Assembly: GCA_019155205.2 (NCBI GenBank)
Contig: JAHNZQ020000181.1
Coordinates: 2,377,981-2,424,540 of the forward strand
DNA length: 46,560 nt
From: Gracilaria vermiculophylla
Lineage: Eukaryota > Rhodophyta > Florideophyceae > Gracilariales > Gracilariaceae
Direction: 5' to 3'
Shown here: one piece after another, positions 1 through 11,262 of the stretch
Layout: every line of letters begins with the position of its first letter
Position numbering within the stretch: the stretch's first letter is position 1
Translations under genes and position numbers: made by a program
Notes under the pieces: generated by a model
What the model saw: only the letters and a program-made list of their open reading frames with translations
Databases searched by the model: none
Told to the model about the DNA's origin: nothing

Positions 1-482
1 TGGTTGTGCTACCGCGTACCTCTCAGGTTTCCTTTTCCCACCTTCTAGGTTGAGCCCACCGCGCGCTCCCTAGCCACGCGTCCACACGAACACCCTTTTG
101 GTTTTTAGCCGCTTTGGTTATACCACACGAGGCGGGCTCCCGGCTTAATATTTAATCTGCCGGTGGAGGTCCACCTCTGAGGAAGTAAAGACAAGCACCC
201 TTGAGTCTTCATCTACTTTTCCCGTTGGAGTCTCTCGTCGATCAACTCAGGTTTCTAAGCCGCCGATCCCCAGGTTGCATCGTAGCAGCGCCTGTAGGAG
301 CATTCTCCGCCCAGTGAACCTCCCCCTCTGCTTGGTGTTTGCGGATCCCCTTCAATAATTCCCCCGGCTCGCGACAGCGGATACCGGAGACCACCGTTAG
401 GAACATGCAGCTTTGGAAACAACAAAAACTCCTAACGGACGTTGTGCTTTACTATCTCGCCAGGAGGGCTGACAGTACCACA
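1..482 (+). mobile_element. 3' part of a Gyp3-family Gypsy LTR
   Basis: Bases 129-482 align with the LTR copies at 24394-27288 and, reversed, at 42033-42588. They share the CGAGGCGGGCTCCCGGCTT block, the AAGCACCCTTGAGTCTTCATC block and the terminal GTACCACA. The LTR ends exactly at 482, where a Copia gag begins, so this is an insertion boundary. Bases 1-128 do not match the other copies. This copy also shows the empty site of the Harbinger insertion (around 350). Confidence 0.75.
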
Positions 483-1019
483 CTCATGATGAAACCTCTG
501 TCTACGATGATCTGATAGTTGCACACAAAAGGTTGAGCTCAATCGCAGTAATGAAAGACTTTACCATTGCAGCTAAGAGTTCTTCTGCCAGTTCCGTATT
601 CATGGACGCATTTTGCTCAACGTACGCCGCCATTTTGTCAATGTGGCGGCCTAAGCTCTATTTAGTATCAGAATATCTCATGCTAATCAGCTCGCACATC
701 TTAACAATGCGAGATGCTGTTGAGGTCGATACAAAACGTTGATCAATTCTCTTCACCATTTTGAAAGGATTTCCAATATCACTCTGCACAACGCGCGGGG
801 CTATCATCAGAGAGAGTAGAGACGATTAGCCCACTAGCTTTCTTCTTGTTGAACTTTCATTCTGTTTTTTCTCTTCATCTCAACTAAATCGACTTCGAAC
901 CTGACTTGGAACTTTTCCAATACCTTTTGCGTAGCAGCATTAATTCGAATCCGCAAAGCCTCGTAGTCCTGCTTCTCGTCAAGAGTTTGAATTATTATTT
1001 TCCAACCTTCTGCCTCCAT
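483..1019 (-). pseudogene. Copia gag remnant (Cop3, same family as Cop2)
   Basis: This is the capsid/nucleocapsid (gag) part of a Copia retrotransposon, broken. Translation from the ATG at 1019 gives MEAEGWKIIIQTL and a charged helical region, a stop near 834, then further gag in the same region with the motif KMCELISMRYSDT. The Cop2 gag near 29830 has KMCYLINMRYSDT at the matching place. Several in-frame stops are present. The Gypsy LTR cuts it off at 482. Upstream lie its primer site and LTR in the correct order. Confidence rests mainly on the match to Cop2, whose pol is unmistakable. Confidence 0.65.
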
Positions 1020-1122
1020 ACTACAGTGGAATAAGCGGTCTGGAATGAACATATTAAAGAAGAAAAGAGAAATGAGAACGAAGCAGCGAATGGTGGGATT
1101 CGAGCTGAGCAATCGGACGTGG

Positions 1123-1137
1123 GCTGGGCCCCTAATC
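1123..1137 (-). other. Copia primer-binding site, half-tRNA-iMet type
   Basis: The minus strand reads GATTAGGGGCCCAGC, which matches 13 of 15 bases of the complement of the initiator-tRNA anticodon arm (GGTTATGGGCCCAGC). It lies directly inside the LTR, where reverse transcription would start. Confidence 0.6.
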
Positions 1138-1345
1138 ACAGCGGGGAACAAGTGAGGTGTAAAACAAGACGAAGTGAGTTGAGAACTTCAGGTGCCAATA
1201 GGTTTGCAAAAAAGGCCTCACCTTTCTAGACGCAAAAAAACACATGTGAGCATAAGCCTGTCTATGCTCACGTAAAAAGAAGGTCTCGTAAAGTATTACA
1301 AATACAAAAAGGATAAAGCGTAGTTCAAACATTCAAAATCACTCA
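1138..1345 (-). repeat. 5' LTR of Cop3 (Cop2/3 family)
   Basis: It aligns with 22815-23031, including the AACAAGAC, AAGGTCTCGTAAA and AAAAGGAT blocks and a conserved hairpin (GTGAGCATA, 8-base loop, TATGCTCAC at 1246-1271). Its start reads TGAGTGATTT on the minus strand. Boundaries are accurate to about 10 bases; the inner one is set by the primer site. Confidence 0.6.
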
Positions 1346-3351
1346 GATAATTTCGTTCTTGAGATGCAAGTAGGCCTATCGGATCAGAGCTTCATTTCTT
1401 CACTTCTTGAAGAACTGGCTGCCCGGGTAAACCCGAGAAAAGAAACCAATTGCGCGTTTCCGACCGATGCTGCAGGATAGTGGACGCTGTGAGTATGCCA
1501 ATTTTTTTGGCTTTGCGCTCGCGCGCGGTGTATCCCACTCTCACAGTTTGCTATCGTCGCACACGCTCGCCGGCAAAGACCTCGAAATTCGTTTGCATTG
1601 GTTAAATGTACGGGGCTGTTGGTTTCGCAATCGTCATTATACGAGTTGAGTTGACTCGTGAAAATGTGAACGGATACCAAGGGAAACGCTTGTTGAGAAA
1701 GACCCTAACCCCTGAAAATCATGCTTCTTAAGTCCATTGTGCCTGGTTCAACGGACAAACGTGGCAATGGGAATCACGCGCAGAGCCTTGGATATATGTT
1801 TTGGATGGAGGGGCCTTCGTCGACAGAGGGCTCCCTTCCGAACACAGATGTACTCAGATATCTTCCACATGCCCCGGAAGCTCACGATGCACTTATCCAT
1901 TTTCGCCAGCTCAGATAAGGAGGAGAAAGCGTTGGTTTGTACTCCCGGATTTGTATCACACCCCGGTGCACTGGAACCAACGAGTCTGATTTCAACTCCC
2001 ATCGTTGACGCACAATATTTAATAGACTACACTTTAACAGTAGAGGTATCTTATGGAGGTGGCCGTTCTAGAGATAGATTATCGTAAAAGAATTAGTTTC
2101 AGCCTCTTACTTCTGTGGCAGCGCTGCTACTGCAGATTCATTTGCCTTCTCTATACTCATCAGTGTGGAGTTGGCGATTGCTCACTTCATGCTTTCATAA
2201 AACGAGATTTGCATTTGTAGCAATTGAATTCTCAACTTACAGTACTTAAATTCCACAACCATGCACAGAACATCAGTGCTACTGGTTCTCTCTTTTTCTT
2301 CCACGCATGCACAGAGCAAAGTTTTGAAAAGCATTTAAAGACAGAAGAGGCAGAAGGATGGCCGACATTGATTACATGTTGATCTAAAGGATGAAGAGCA
2401 GTGATTGAGAAGTCGCATTATATAGTACTCGTAGCGCATAACATAAGAGACCTTGAAGCTCGTCAAAAATAAAATGCAATTTGCCATCATTTTTGTACTA
2501 CTCTTGAAGTCAGCTCCGAGATTTTTCTGTCGATGAAGACAACAATCCAGGGAATATTGCAGTTTGACCAGTTGGTTTCTTCTTGTGTAGCATTTTTGCA
2601 CAACATTTATAAGTTTTGATTCATGTTTTTCTTTTATCCATATTCGAGACCGAAACACCACAAACTTGAAGCCAAAGTGCAGAATCTGAATGGCTATTTT
2701 GCGGGCTGCCGACCAAGTCACAGATAAGGGGTTCTACGCCTCGTTGCACAAACCGCGTAAAGCAGAAGTTTCTTTACCTCGAAAAAGTGGCTTAACCTCA
2801 ACACGTCAGTGGCGCCGATCGACAAGCCTCCGGAATTCGCCTGGACCCCGCAATGCGATAAAAGTGAGGCAGAGCAAAATGACGCGTGGGTACGCCTCGC
2901 TCCTGCATGGAACACCGATGCCTGTCGGAGCACAAAATGTGCAGCTTTGTTGCTGCAACGCATATGTAGACGAAACCGATGATTGGGTTTCGAGTGGGGC
3001 TCCGTAAGAATCGAGACATTCAGCGACACTACGACATTAAGGTATAGTAGTGTAGCCAGGAGTCTGTTATTGCCAAAAACTCAAAAAGAACAAAGTAGAA
3101 ACGAACCATAATAAAAGATTGTAACTGCTGGCGACGACTGATGACAACTGACATATACTAGAGACAACTATTGCTAATTAGAGACAAACAACGACGACTG
3201 GCGACGACTAGCGTCTACTAGGGGTGGCTTGCAACGGCTAACGACGTCCACAAGGTACACATCGTTCAAGCTAGGGCTATTCTATGCACTAAAAAAAATC
3301 CATATCTAGATTGCTTCATCAGTATTATATGACTTTTGTAGACTTTTCGAA
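1346..3351. other. no recognisable gene
   Basis: Only short frames that read like chance are seen here; none has a motif I recognise. Bases about 3115-3250 form a degenerate GACGACTGGC-like simple repeat. The 3' flank of the beta-propeller gene lies at the right end. Confidence 0.5.
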
Positions 3352-5505
3352 TCAGAACAGACCGAATGCCCTGAAACCATTTGAACCTTTCAGGAGGGTA
3401 CGAGATTCTTTGCGAAGATCTTGAATGTTGTTGATTTGTATTTGATCGACTGAGAGAGACCACAGATGATCGGCTCCAATAACAACATTTCGTTCAATTC
3501 GAGAAGACCTTGAATGGCCCTTCGGATCCTCATGTGCAATCCTTCCACGCTCTTTGATTTCAGTTTCCGAAACTTCGAGCACAACAGATCCCACGAATTG
3601 GTTCTGACCAAAGTATGAAGACACTGGCAGCACAGCAACAGCTTCTGGCTTCCAGTAAAGAAATGCTCGATGATCCCATTCAGCATTGGAAGAGGACCCC
3701 GGCAACGTCCAAGACGACAACTCTGTCGGTCTAGTTTTATCTTGAACACTGAATAATGTCACTTTTGCTCCTGTGGTTCTTCCATCTGACGTTGCCTCCT
3801 GTCCCACTCCCAGAATACGTCCAGGTGCAATAGGGTGCAAGTAGGAGCTAAATCCAGGAATCTTCAGTTCTCCCGTGACTTTCAAAACCCATGGATTTGA
3901 GAGATCAATAATGTATAACGGATCTATCCTGCGGAATGTTACCACATAAGCAGTGTTTTCAATGTATCGAACAGCAAAAATTCTCTCGCCAACTCCTAAG
4001 TTTCCCACTTCGCCAGCCTTAATCAGCTTTCGAGCACCTGCATTGGTAGTAAAGCTTGTGATTTTGCTTGAACTTGTGTCACGGCTGCCCCACCATGGTG
4101 CGCCATCGGTTGTGGCTATATAAAAGATGCCCAGATGGTCATGCATGGAGAACTGATTTAGCACACTACCTGAAACCTCTCCACTTGCAACATACTGAGC
4201 TCCACTGTTTGACAGAGCAAATTTGTGAATTGAAGTCTTGAAATCAGTTCCCGAGCTGATCAACGATCCAAATATATTCCATCGGTATTTTGTGGTGGTA
4301 ATGTACATTTCAGTGGCCGTCGAGTACACCTCATCACCTTCGGAACTGATAGACACACTGCTGGTCGGCTTCAAACTTCCGGAGACGGGAACAGTCACCA
4401 CTGTAAGCAGTTCGAACCCTGAAAAGGAGGGAGTGTGGAAAACGTTGTTGCAAGAAGACAGCAATCCAGAAGACTCGGTGCCGTCAGCTTCAATTTTGAT
4501 GTGATAAGTTGGATACCAGATCGCTTCGGTAGAGTTTTGAATCACATTTCTATTATACTCTGTTGCTTCGCGAAAGGTTACAGAACAACTTGGTGACTTG
4601 AACCTGAGTTTTTGTGAGGGCTGGTTCAGAATCACAATTCGTGCTATTCCGTTGACTTCTCTAGAGTTTATATATCTGCCGTCGAGGCGCAAAGTAGCGA
4701 TGAGTAAAGGTCTGCCAGTGCTGACTTTGACTTGGTACAAGACAGTCTGAGATCGTCCAAGAACCAAACCGGAGCCACCAAAGCCAGAAGAGGCACCAGA
4801 GCCACCAAAGCCAACATTGCCAAAATCAGCGTTTCCATAATGTCTAGCAATGATGAGCAGGTGGTCGCCCTCGATAAGCATTTCGGAGGCTCGCAGCGGC
4901 AGCTTCAGAGAACCTGATTCCCTTGCATGCCTCCCACCAAAGATGACATTCAGAACTGTGAGAGTGTCGCCGCGAATGACATAAACTCTGTTGCCATCTG
5001 TCTTGATGATGTCCGGCTCATCAACACCTTGGACTTGATTATTAGTCTGCGAGAAATCAACGCCCGCTACAGGATCTGCCTGCTGAGAATTGGCGGGCGC
5101 ATCTCCAATCAGTAGGCCCCCAGAACCACCGTCACCACCGTTCCCACCAGCACCCAAAATTAGTGCGCCCGATCCGCCCGATCCGCCCGATCCGCCCAAT
5201 CCGCTGCCAAAGGCTCCGGCGCCGCCGTTGCCCAATTGCGGGGTGAGAAATCCATTGTGTTGATTATTACACCAACTTGGGAAAGTATCTGAGTCTGAAT
5301 TCGAGGAGCCAAAGGCATAGTTGTTTCTGGAAAGACCGTACGGACCGATACGCGGAAGAGCATTGGTTTTGTAGAATTCGGTCAGTGCAGAGCAAGAATC
5401 AAAGCTTTGCAAAGACTCGGCTCGAGTACATTGGAACTGAAATGGAAACACGAAGAGAATGAGCGCAATGTACGAGTGCGCGAAAAGTTTGGAATTGAGA
5501 TACAT
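3352..5505 (-). CDS. secreted beta-propeller domain protein
   Basis: A 717-residue protein of the family 'secreted protein with C-terminal beta-propeller domain' (Pfam Beta_propel), known mainly from bacteria and archaea; its biochemical role is not established. The hallmark block FSQTNNQVQGVDEPDIIKTD is followed by propeller-type repeats (VYVIRGDTLTVLNV, AYVVTFRRIDPLYIIDLSNP, LKIPGFSSYLHPI, RILGVGQEA). The start at 5505 is preferred to the ATG at 5658 because it gives a signal peptide at once (MYLNSKLFAHSYIALILFVF, then FPFQFQCTRA). Between signal and propeller lies a Gly/Ser-rich linker, and a second Gly-rich loop sits inside the first blades. There is no intron and no stop. It is the only intact host-type gene in the window. 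The protein is probably exported or cell-wall associated (inference). Confidence 0.88.
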   Translation of the reverse strand: MYLNSKLFAHSYIALILFVFPFQFQCTRAESLQSFDSCSALTEFYKTNALPRIGPYGLSRNNYAFGSSNSDSDTFPSWCNNQHNGFLTPQLGNGGAGAFGSGLGGSGGSGGSGALILGAGGNGGDGGSGGLLIGDAPANSQQADPVAGVDFSQTNNQVQGVDEPDIIKTDGNRVYVIRGDTLTVLNVIFGGRHARESGSLKLPLRASEMLIEGDHLLIIARHYGNADFGNVGFGGSGASSGFGGSGLVLGRSQTVLYQVKVSTGRPLLIATLRLDGRYINSREVNGIARIVILNQPSQKLRFKSPSCSVTFREATEYNRNVIQNSTEAIWYPTYHIKIEADGTESSGLLSSCNNVFHTPSFSGFELLTVVTVPVSGSLKPTSSVSISSEGDEVYSTATEMYITTTKYRWNIFGSLISSGTDFKTSIHKFALSNSGAQYVASGEVSGSVLNQFSMHDHLGIFYIATTDGAPWWGSRDTSSSKITSFTTNAGARKLIKAGEVGNLGVGERIFAVRYIENTAYVVTFRRIDPLYIIDLSNPWVLKVTGELKIPGFSSYLHPIAPGRILGVGQEATSDGRTTGAKVTLFSVQDKTRPTELSSWTLPGSSSNAEWDHRAFLYWKPEAVAVLPVSSYFGQNQFVGSVVLEVSETEIKERGRIAHEDPKGHSRSSRIERNVVIGADHLWSLSVDQIQINNIQDLRKESRTLLKGSNGFRAFGLF
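5167..5202 (-). repeat. 9-bp tandem repeat coding Gly-Gly-Ser
   Basis: Four units of GCCCGATCC (the last is GCCCAATCC) lie inside the beta-propeller gene and encode part of its GGSGGSGGSG linker. The repeat is likely length-variable by replication slippage. Confidence 0.85.
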
Positions 5506-6852
5506 GGTGACAAGTCCGTCAGAGGTAGAGTGCGACAATAGATTCGAGAGATCCAAGGTTGGGTTGCTGAAGTACTGAAAATCGGCTAGAGAATTACAAC
5601 AATAAGGTGAAGAGCGTAATTTGTCATTCCTGTAACTTGCCTGTTCGTGAGCAAGCATGCAAAAATCAGCTTCTTGAGATGGCAGGGCATTTGCAAGAAT
5701 TTTTATATTGTTTTTGTGCGCTCAACCAGTAGGTACTTTATGATTCATTTACCATGAATCTCGATGTATGGCAGACAAAACAAATTCAACCACAGAAAAG
5801 GGGTTTAACCTTGTTGAATCATCGAAAGAGTTTTGGGGTGCTCGGCAGTCAAGTAGACATTTGTTACACTTCAACTAGGGTGAATTTTCAAGAAGACAAT
5901 ATATTTTTAAAGCCGGGTGTTTATATGCAGACTCGATAAATCTGTACCTTCACGCCTTTCGTGCTCTAAATCTTGATAACGTATGTTAACGGTAGCGTTG
6001 GGTGGATACAATACAGTGTATTTCGAGAGGGTACGACATCCAAAAAGCGCGTCAAAATGTGTATTTTTAGCTACTGTAGCCATCCTTCCACCCAAGGTAC
6101 CAAAGCTCAACATAGCGTTTCAAAAAGATAGGACATTTCGACCTCCAGCGTAATTATGGCAAGAGGACGTCATCCTTCGTTCTCAGAACATCACCTAATA
6201 TTCCGGCTCAAAAGAAAGAACATATTAAATCAAACAGTTTAAAAACGTAGCTCTTTTTCACATAAGATATTTCTACCATTTTTCTTATGCAGTGGACGCA
6301 ACACAGACTTGCGGTCTAGTGACAGCCCAAAACTGCCGAGCGCTGAAAACTAACGCAAAATTAAGAGAAAGGTCTCTCATAAACGTAGTATTGGATTTTG
6401 CTTTAATATTGTCACGGGTTGACTAACGTCTGTCTCAAAATGAACAACATGGGGATCAATCAAGCTACCGAATTGATAGGAGTTTACAAAGAATATAAGA
6501 ATTCTTTTTGAAAGCCCATCACGAACAAAGTCGGATGACGTAATTCGCTCTGGGCGCAAACTAAGAAGATCAATGCAAACATTACATATTTTCATGTGAG
6601 CAGAAGGTTAACACAGATGAATCAAACTGCTTTTTTAATGAGGCTTTCATAATTTAAGAAAAGATATACAGAGCTTTTCTTACTATCATTCTTCTACAGC
6701 TTTTTCTTTTTGTGAGCTGGAATTTCATTACTAAAATTACCCATCAATATAGCTCTTTTGAATGGCATTGGGGACTTGAAAAGGGTATCAAAACCATTTT
6801 ACACAACTATTTTTCGCGTTTTTTATTTGTTTGGCATAGAAGTAATTTAAAA
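5506..6852. other. AT-rich intergenic sequence, promoter side of the beta-propeller gene
   Basis: This holds the 5' flank of the minus-strand beta-propeller gene. Only short frames without recognisable motifs are present. No clear TATA or RNA gene was identified by eye. Confidence 0.5.
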
Positions 6853-7110
6853 TTTCAGCAAGATAGCGCAGTGGTTCATTAGTGTACAATATTAAAAACT
6901 AATAAAGTATGCCAAACTAGACATGAATGTCATGGTATGGCCTGCGCATTTGTCTGACTTTAACCCTACTAGAAAGGTTTGAGACTTATTGGCCGAGGGT
7001 TTATGGCCAGGATTGGCAAATTTAAACTGTCTTCGATATTCAAAATTGTCTTAAAAGTTGCCGGAAAACGTTCAATACATGCAAGATGCGCTAAGATTTT
7101 GAAAAGAGGT
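6853..7110 (+). pseudogene. Tc1/mariner transposase fossil
   Basis: This is a remnant of a cut-and-paste DDE transposase. One frame at 6853 reads FQQDSAVVH, matching the Tc1 motif around the second catalytic Asp (FQQDNAPVH). Another frame from 6923 reads VMVWPAHLSDFNPTRKV, matching WPAQSPDLNPIENV, which precedes the third acidic residue. Then come DLLAEGLW and, further on, LPENVQYM. Frameshifts and stops separate the blocks, so it is long dead. No terminal inverted repeats could be assigned. Confidence 0.7.
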
Positions 7111-8858
7111 TTTTATCTTTTTTTTGAAAATTGATTTTTGTAGTACTACAGTACATAGTAAAATCGATGTTTTGCATCAAAATGGCAAGCGGCCTTATAC
7201 TTTTCAAATATTTATTTAATCAAAAAAGATTATGAGGCGTGTTTAACATCACTGCAGCGCATTTAAACAGAGTCTCATAGGTTGGTATGACGATGTGTTT
7301 CACGGATTTCAATGGAATTTCAAGTAACGTAGAACTTCGACTTGCGCACTGGAGCACGCGAGGTGCCAGATCTAAGTAACTGAAACACTCTTAATTTGCG
7401 ATTGATGATTTTTCGTTTGCCAACATGACCCATGAAATCTGTCCATGTTTCCCAACCGCAACAGTCCTGGAAGGTTAAGTGCGCAAAGCTGGTCTGAATG
7501 CGATGGAGATTGCCATGATTGGCCTCGCAGCACCCTGTTTGATCTCGACCAATTTGGATCTGGTATGGACCCTTGACGGCATGTTGTTACAACGACAACT
7601 ACTCTTTCTGTTGATCCATTGCTGTTCAAGATGTGTCAATGTCATCCTTGTTCTCCCCCTTTCACGTTTTCTTCACCCTCTTCCGCCCTCTCAGAGCAGC
7701 GATGCCTTCTGAGCCTCATTGAATGACATTGACTTTCGTCTTTCGGGGTAGTACAGCGCGTGGCGAAGGCCGCAATATGCATCTAACCTATCCAAAATCA
7801 TAAAAATCTAGCACTGCGCCAAGCAAAAGAACGACGACAGAAAACAACTTCAGAAGAGAATAGGGCATTCAGTAGTCGATATGATACGTGGTTCACATAT
7901 ATTCGACTTTCTTGTGCCGTCTACTTCCAGTTTTGCTTTTGCATACAGTCAGCAAGTGTAGGACCGACTGCACACAGCATCCATGTATGAATTATGAGAC
8001 AAACCCAGAGCAAACATGGTGGCCAGAGGCGATTTAACACGGGTTTTTATTGAAGCATCCGTTTTTTCGTAAACGTTGCAAGTATCTTCACATTGCATGC
8101 AGTTCTTTTTAACCAGTGAAAGACAGTGATAAACGCAAATTCAGGCCTTCTAAGAAATAAAAATTACACAAAGTCCACCAAGGTTTTTCCCAACTCGAGA
8201 CACTGCGTTTTCTGTTCATGGTACTGTCAACGCTTCTGTGATTTGTTGCAGCAAACAATGATACCTTAGCCTATGTGATAAGTATTTGTTATCGCCCGGT
8301 GGCTGGGGCTGATCTCTGCCAGAGGGCTGTACATCAGCGCAAAGAAAAGCGGTGTTAATTTCCTTGTCATCTTGGCTGACAGGGCCTGATAACAAGGGAG
8401 CAATTTAAATGTAGTTTCAGTGCAGCACGAACTAAGACTCTTGTAAAAATTAGAGCTGCCAATGCAATGCAACGTATTTCAAGGGACCAGAGAACATGAA
8501 TATCAACAGTATTTATAAGCGAAGCGAGCTCGAAAAAACCAGGCACGATTACGAAACCCCGCGTCATATGTTCGGGGCACTTGACCGTCCGAGCCACAGG
8601 ACACCAATATATTTCTAAACTGCATTTTATGCGTTTAAATTAGAGTTTTATTTCTAATCATCCATCAATCACCGACAAACACCCGTTTCCTTCTTGGAAT
8701 TTACGTGAAGGAAATCCAAGTTTTTTATTTTATTTCAGTTGGTGCAGCTTTGAGACCAACAGCTCTTGCTCGGAGGGTTATTAGTCGCGCATTCCTACTA
8801 CAGCACGTGCCAAGGCTCATAAGGCGCTATGAAGCGGCACAGACTTGAACGATTGTCT
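7111..8858. other. AT-rich sequence without recognisable genes
   Basis: No frame here carries a motif I recognise. The composition is AT-rich at first and becomes GC-rich near 8850. Confidence 0.5.
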
Positions 8859-9269
8859 TTACCAGCATCTGCGCGATAACGCAAGGGGAGAGAGGGGAAG
8901 AAAAGCGAGGGTGAGTAGTTTCGTCATTCTGTAGCAGAGTTTGATGATCGGAGCAAAAAGATACGACGGCCAAAACTTGGAGCTGTCGGAAGCGACGGCG
9001 ATGGCGACGGCGACGGCGGCGGTAGTAGCACCAGACTGGCCATTAGCGCGTTCACCAATCGACTTTGGTCGCCTCCTAGACATCCGCGAGGCACAAAAAC
9101 ACGCAGCCAAAAAACGGCGGGGTTGTTTGGCTGCTTTCGCGTAGTTTTCCGCGAGGCAGGCTGCCGGCCGGATCGCCTCTTCTGAAGGTAACCGCCGTCG
9201 TTCCGCGAGCCATGTGATATGTGCCAAGTACATCGCTTTGCGCAGCAGCGCCTCCATGTTCGTATCCAT
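8859..9269 (-). CDS. hypothetical protein, 136 residues (doubtful)
   Basis: I do not recognise this frame. It starts with ATG at 9269 and reads MDTNMEALLRKAMYLAHITW, then an Arg/Ala-rich helical segment, an Ala/Val run encoded by a GGCGAC-type microsatellite (about 8993-9025) and a hydrophobic tail. GC-rich DNA favours long frames by chance, and two other minus frames overlap it (8924-9436, 9076-9348). It may be a real small gene, part of an old element or chance. Confidence 0.2.
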   Translation of the reverse strand: MDTNMEALLRKAMYLAHITWLAERRRLPSEEAIRPAACLAENYAKAAKQPRRFLAACFCASRMSRRRPKSIGERANGQSGATTAAVAVAIAVASDSSKFWPSYLFAPIIKLCYRMTKLLTLAFLPLSPLALSRRCW

Positions 9270-9477
9270 GCGCTCGCTCCTCCGGGTGCCCCGTCAAGCT
9301 CGGTGGCGAGCTCATCCGAGTCGTCGCTGGGCAGCGGTTGCGGAGCATCGACGGCGCAGTGTGTGCGATAAAGAACCCCTTGTGCCCTCAAGAAAAAGTA
9401 GTGGAGCAACTCCGGCGCTCCTGCGCTGGTTTGCAATACGCGTCATCGCACTTTCATACTCCTCCCCGCTTAATGTA

Positions 9478-9745
9478 GGGTGTGCAGTACACTGCTTTGA
9501 TAGACTTCAATAAACGCAATCATGTTCTATCTTGAACATTCGGCTTGACTTCTGTCTTCCGTCAAAATCAATGCAAAATATTTCTTGTATAGTAGTGTAC
9601 TGTAGTTCTACTATACTATAGTTTTCTGAATGTTTTGTATGATACACTATTAAAAATACAAGTCATGTTCTTTTATAGAAAATTCTAGAACTTTTGAGAC
9701 ACGAGCAGTTTCCAGCTGTTTCCAAGGAGCTTTTAGAGCTTTCAA
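9478..9745 (-). repeat. old, diverged Cop1-family solo LTR
   Basis: The order of blocks is the same as in the Cop1 LTRs: AATAAACGCA, TCGGCTTGACTTCT, a TCTTGTATAGTG TATA region, and clustered TTCTAGAA. Divergence is clearly greater than between the two Cop1 LTRs, and no element body lies next to it. The three-unit heat-shock element is still perfect at 9678-9690. Confidence 0.65.
9678..9690 (-). promoter_or_regulatory. heat-shock element in old LTR
   Basis: GAA-AA-TTC-TA-GAA is a perfect three-unit nGAAnnTTCnnGAAn site. It is homologous to those at 11181, 20865 and 34339. Confidence 0.6.
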
Positions 9746-10971
9746 TATCATTATTGACTCGCGCTGGTTCGCTGTACGTGTCACAGTACTTTCATAACCC
9801 TACCGAGATTATGCAGCACTGCATCATGGATACTGCCTCATTGCCCGGAGCCGTGCCAGTGCCCCGTTGGCCTCCATCCAAAACTTTTCGTGGTACGCGC
9901 TTTGGATGGTTAGGCATGAGTGGAAGAGCGGTGGCATTTTTGTCGGCAGCCCCCCTGATATGTACGCCGAACGAGGCGCGCTCAGGCGCGGCGCCGAAGG
10001 CAGCAGTGGGCCCAGAAACTGGTGCGAAGAGGTGGGGCGTGATCTTCGTATGGAAGGCTAGCATTCTGCGCGCGGATGGGCGGCGTCCGCAGCCAAGTTG
10101 ATGTGTATTCCGCTCCAGGCGCACTCGTGCGCCGCAGCGAGTGCGGTAGCGATTTCTGCACAAGGTGCGGAGTGGTTGGGCGTCATCGTAAAGGCAAAGG
10201 CGAGCTTTTTGCGGTGCGGATAGACGGCGTCTGGGATCCACCTGCTGTAAAGGACGGGGCGTTTACATAAAGGCAAAGGTGCTAAGGGCCTCATGAATCG
10301 TGATATGGGTGGCTCGAAATTAAGCGTGGATTCGGGAGCCAGATAGAGACGGCGCAGCTGGCATTTAATGCATGATTCATGCCGGGAAGACTTAGGTTTG
10401 CGAACATCGCGAAGGTTTCCGTGTGGAGGTGTCGCTGGGCGCGGACGCTCTACGTATCGGGTTGTGACGGGTGTGATTGAATTAAGTCGTAGAGAATACA
10501 GTTGCGCAGCGCGTGTCTCAGTAGCTTATGCTATGCGGTTTATAAAAAGAAATCTGCCGGAACAAGCTCCGCTTCAGATGTTGGGAGCTTGCGAGGATGC
10601 TGAGGCGGCGAAAGCGGATGGAGATGGCGCAAGAGAGAGGGGTGGGAGCGGCGGAATCTCGACGTGGCTGAAAATTTTAATTGAGTCTTATGGAGACTTG
10701 TGACACACAGTTCCATGTGGGCTGAGGCGCGGGCATGGACTGTTCGGAGAGGCGAAGGCACTGTCGGCGTAGAGTGCGGAAACAGAGGTGGGTAGTGAAG
10801 TTCACGGTGCCTAGACGGTGGCACAACGGGGTGGAGTGCTCGGCGGCGGCGGCGGGGCGCATGATGGAGCGCGGTGAGGATGACAACTTATAGTGTAGAG
10901 CTTTACGTAATGGTCCGGCTTCCGAAATTTGCCAACGTGCGCTGCTGGATGGGGTCCACCAATCAACGCCT
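9746..10971. other. GC-rich region of unknown nature
   Basis: Several overlapping GC-driven frames occur on both strands (for example 9792-10241 minus); none has a recognisable domain. From about 10370 the plus strand is markedly G-rich, as in 35230-36350. It may be remains of an old element. Confidence 0.4.
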
Positions 10972-11253
10972 TATTGTAAATAGGTGTAATACAGCCTAGG
11001 ATAAACTTGAATAAACGCACTGTTGTTTTATCTCGATGACTCGGCTTGACTTCTTTCATTCATCAAACCTGGTCTGCAATTCTTTCTTATATAGTGTTCT
11101 CATAATGTTCTATAGTCTTCTAGAACTTCTAATAGTTTCTATCATAAAGCATAAAATACTTCTACATAATTTCTTCTATAGAACCTTCTAGAAGTCTCTA
11201 GATATTAGCAGTTTCTAGTTGCTTCCTAGAAGCTTCTAAATGCTTCTACAACA
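10972..11253 (-). repeat. 3' LTR of Cop1
   Basis: It is 282 bp and reads TGTTGTAGAAGC...CAATA on the minus strand. TATA box CTATATAAG lies at 11086-11094. U3 is packed with TTCTAGAA and GAAGCTTC palindromes. Confidence 0.9.
11181..11193 (-). promoter_or_regulatory. heat-shock element in Cop1 3' LTR
   Basis: GAA-CC-TTC-TA-GAA, a perfect three-unit site in U3 about 90 bp upstream of the LTR TATA box. Two-unit sites lie nearby at 11118-11125 and 11229-11236. Confidence 0.65.
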
Positions 11254-11262
11254 CCCCCTCTC
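11254..11262 (-). other. polypurine tract of Cop1
   Basis: The minus strand reads GAGAGGGGG directly before the 3' LTR, the expected plus-strand primer. Confidence 0.75.

Noticed and set aside
8993..9025. GGCGAC-type repeat as a regulatory array
   Set aside because: A simple microsatellite in GC-rich DNA explains it.
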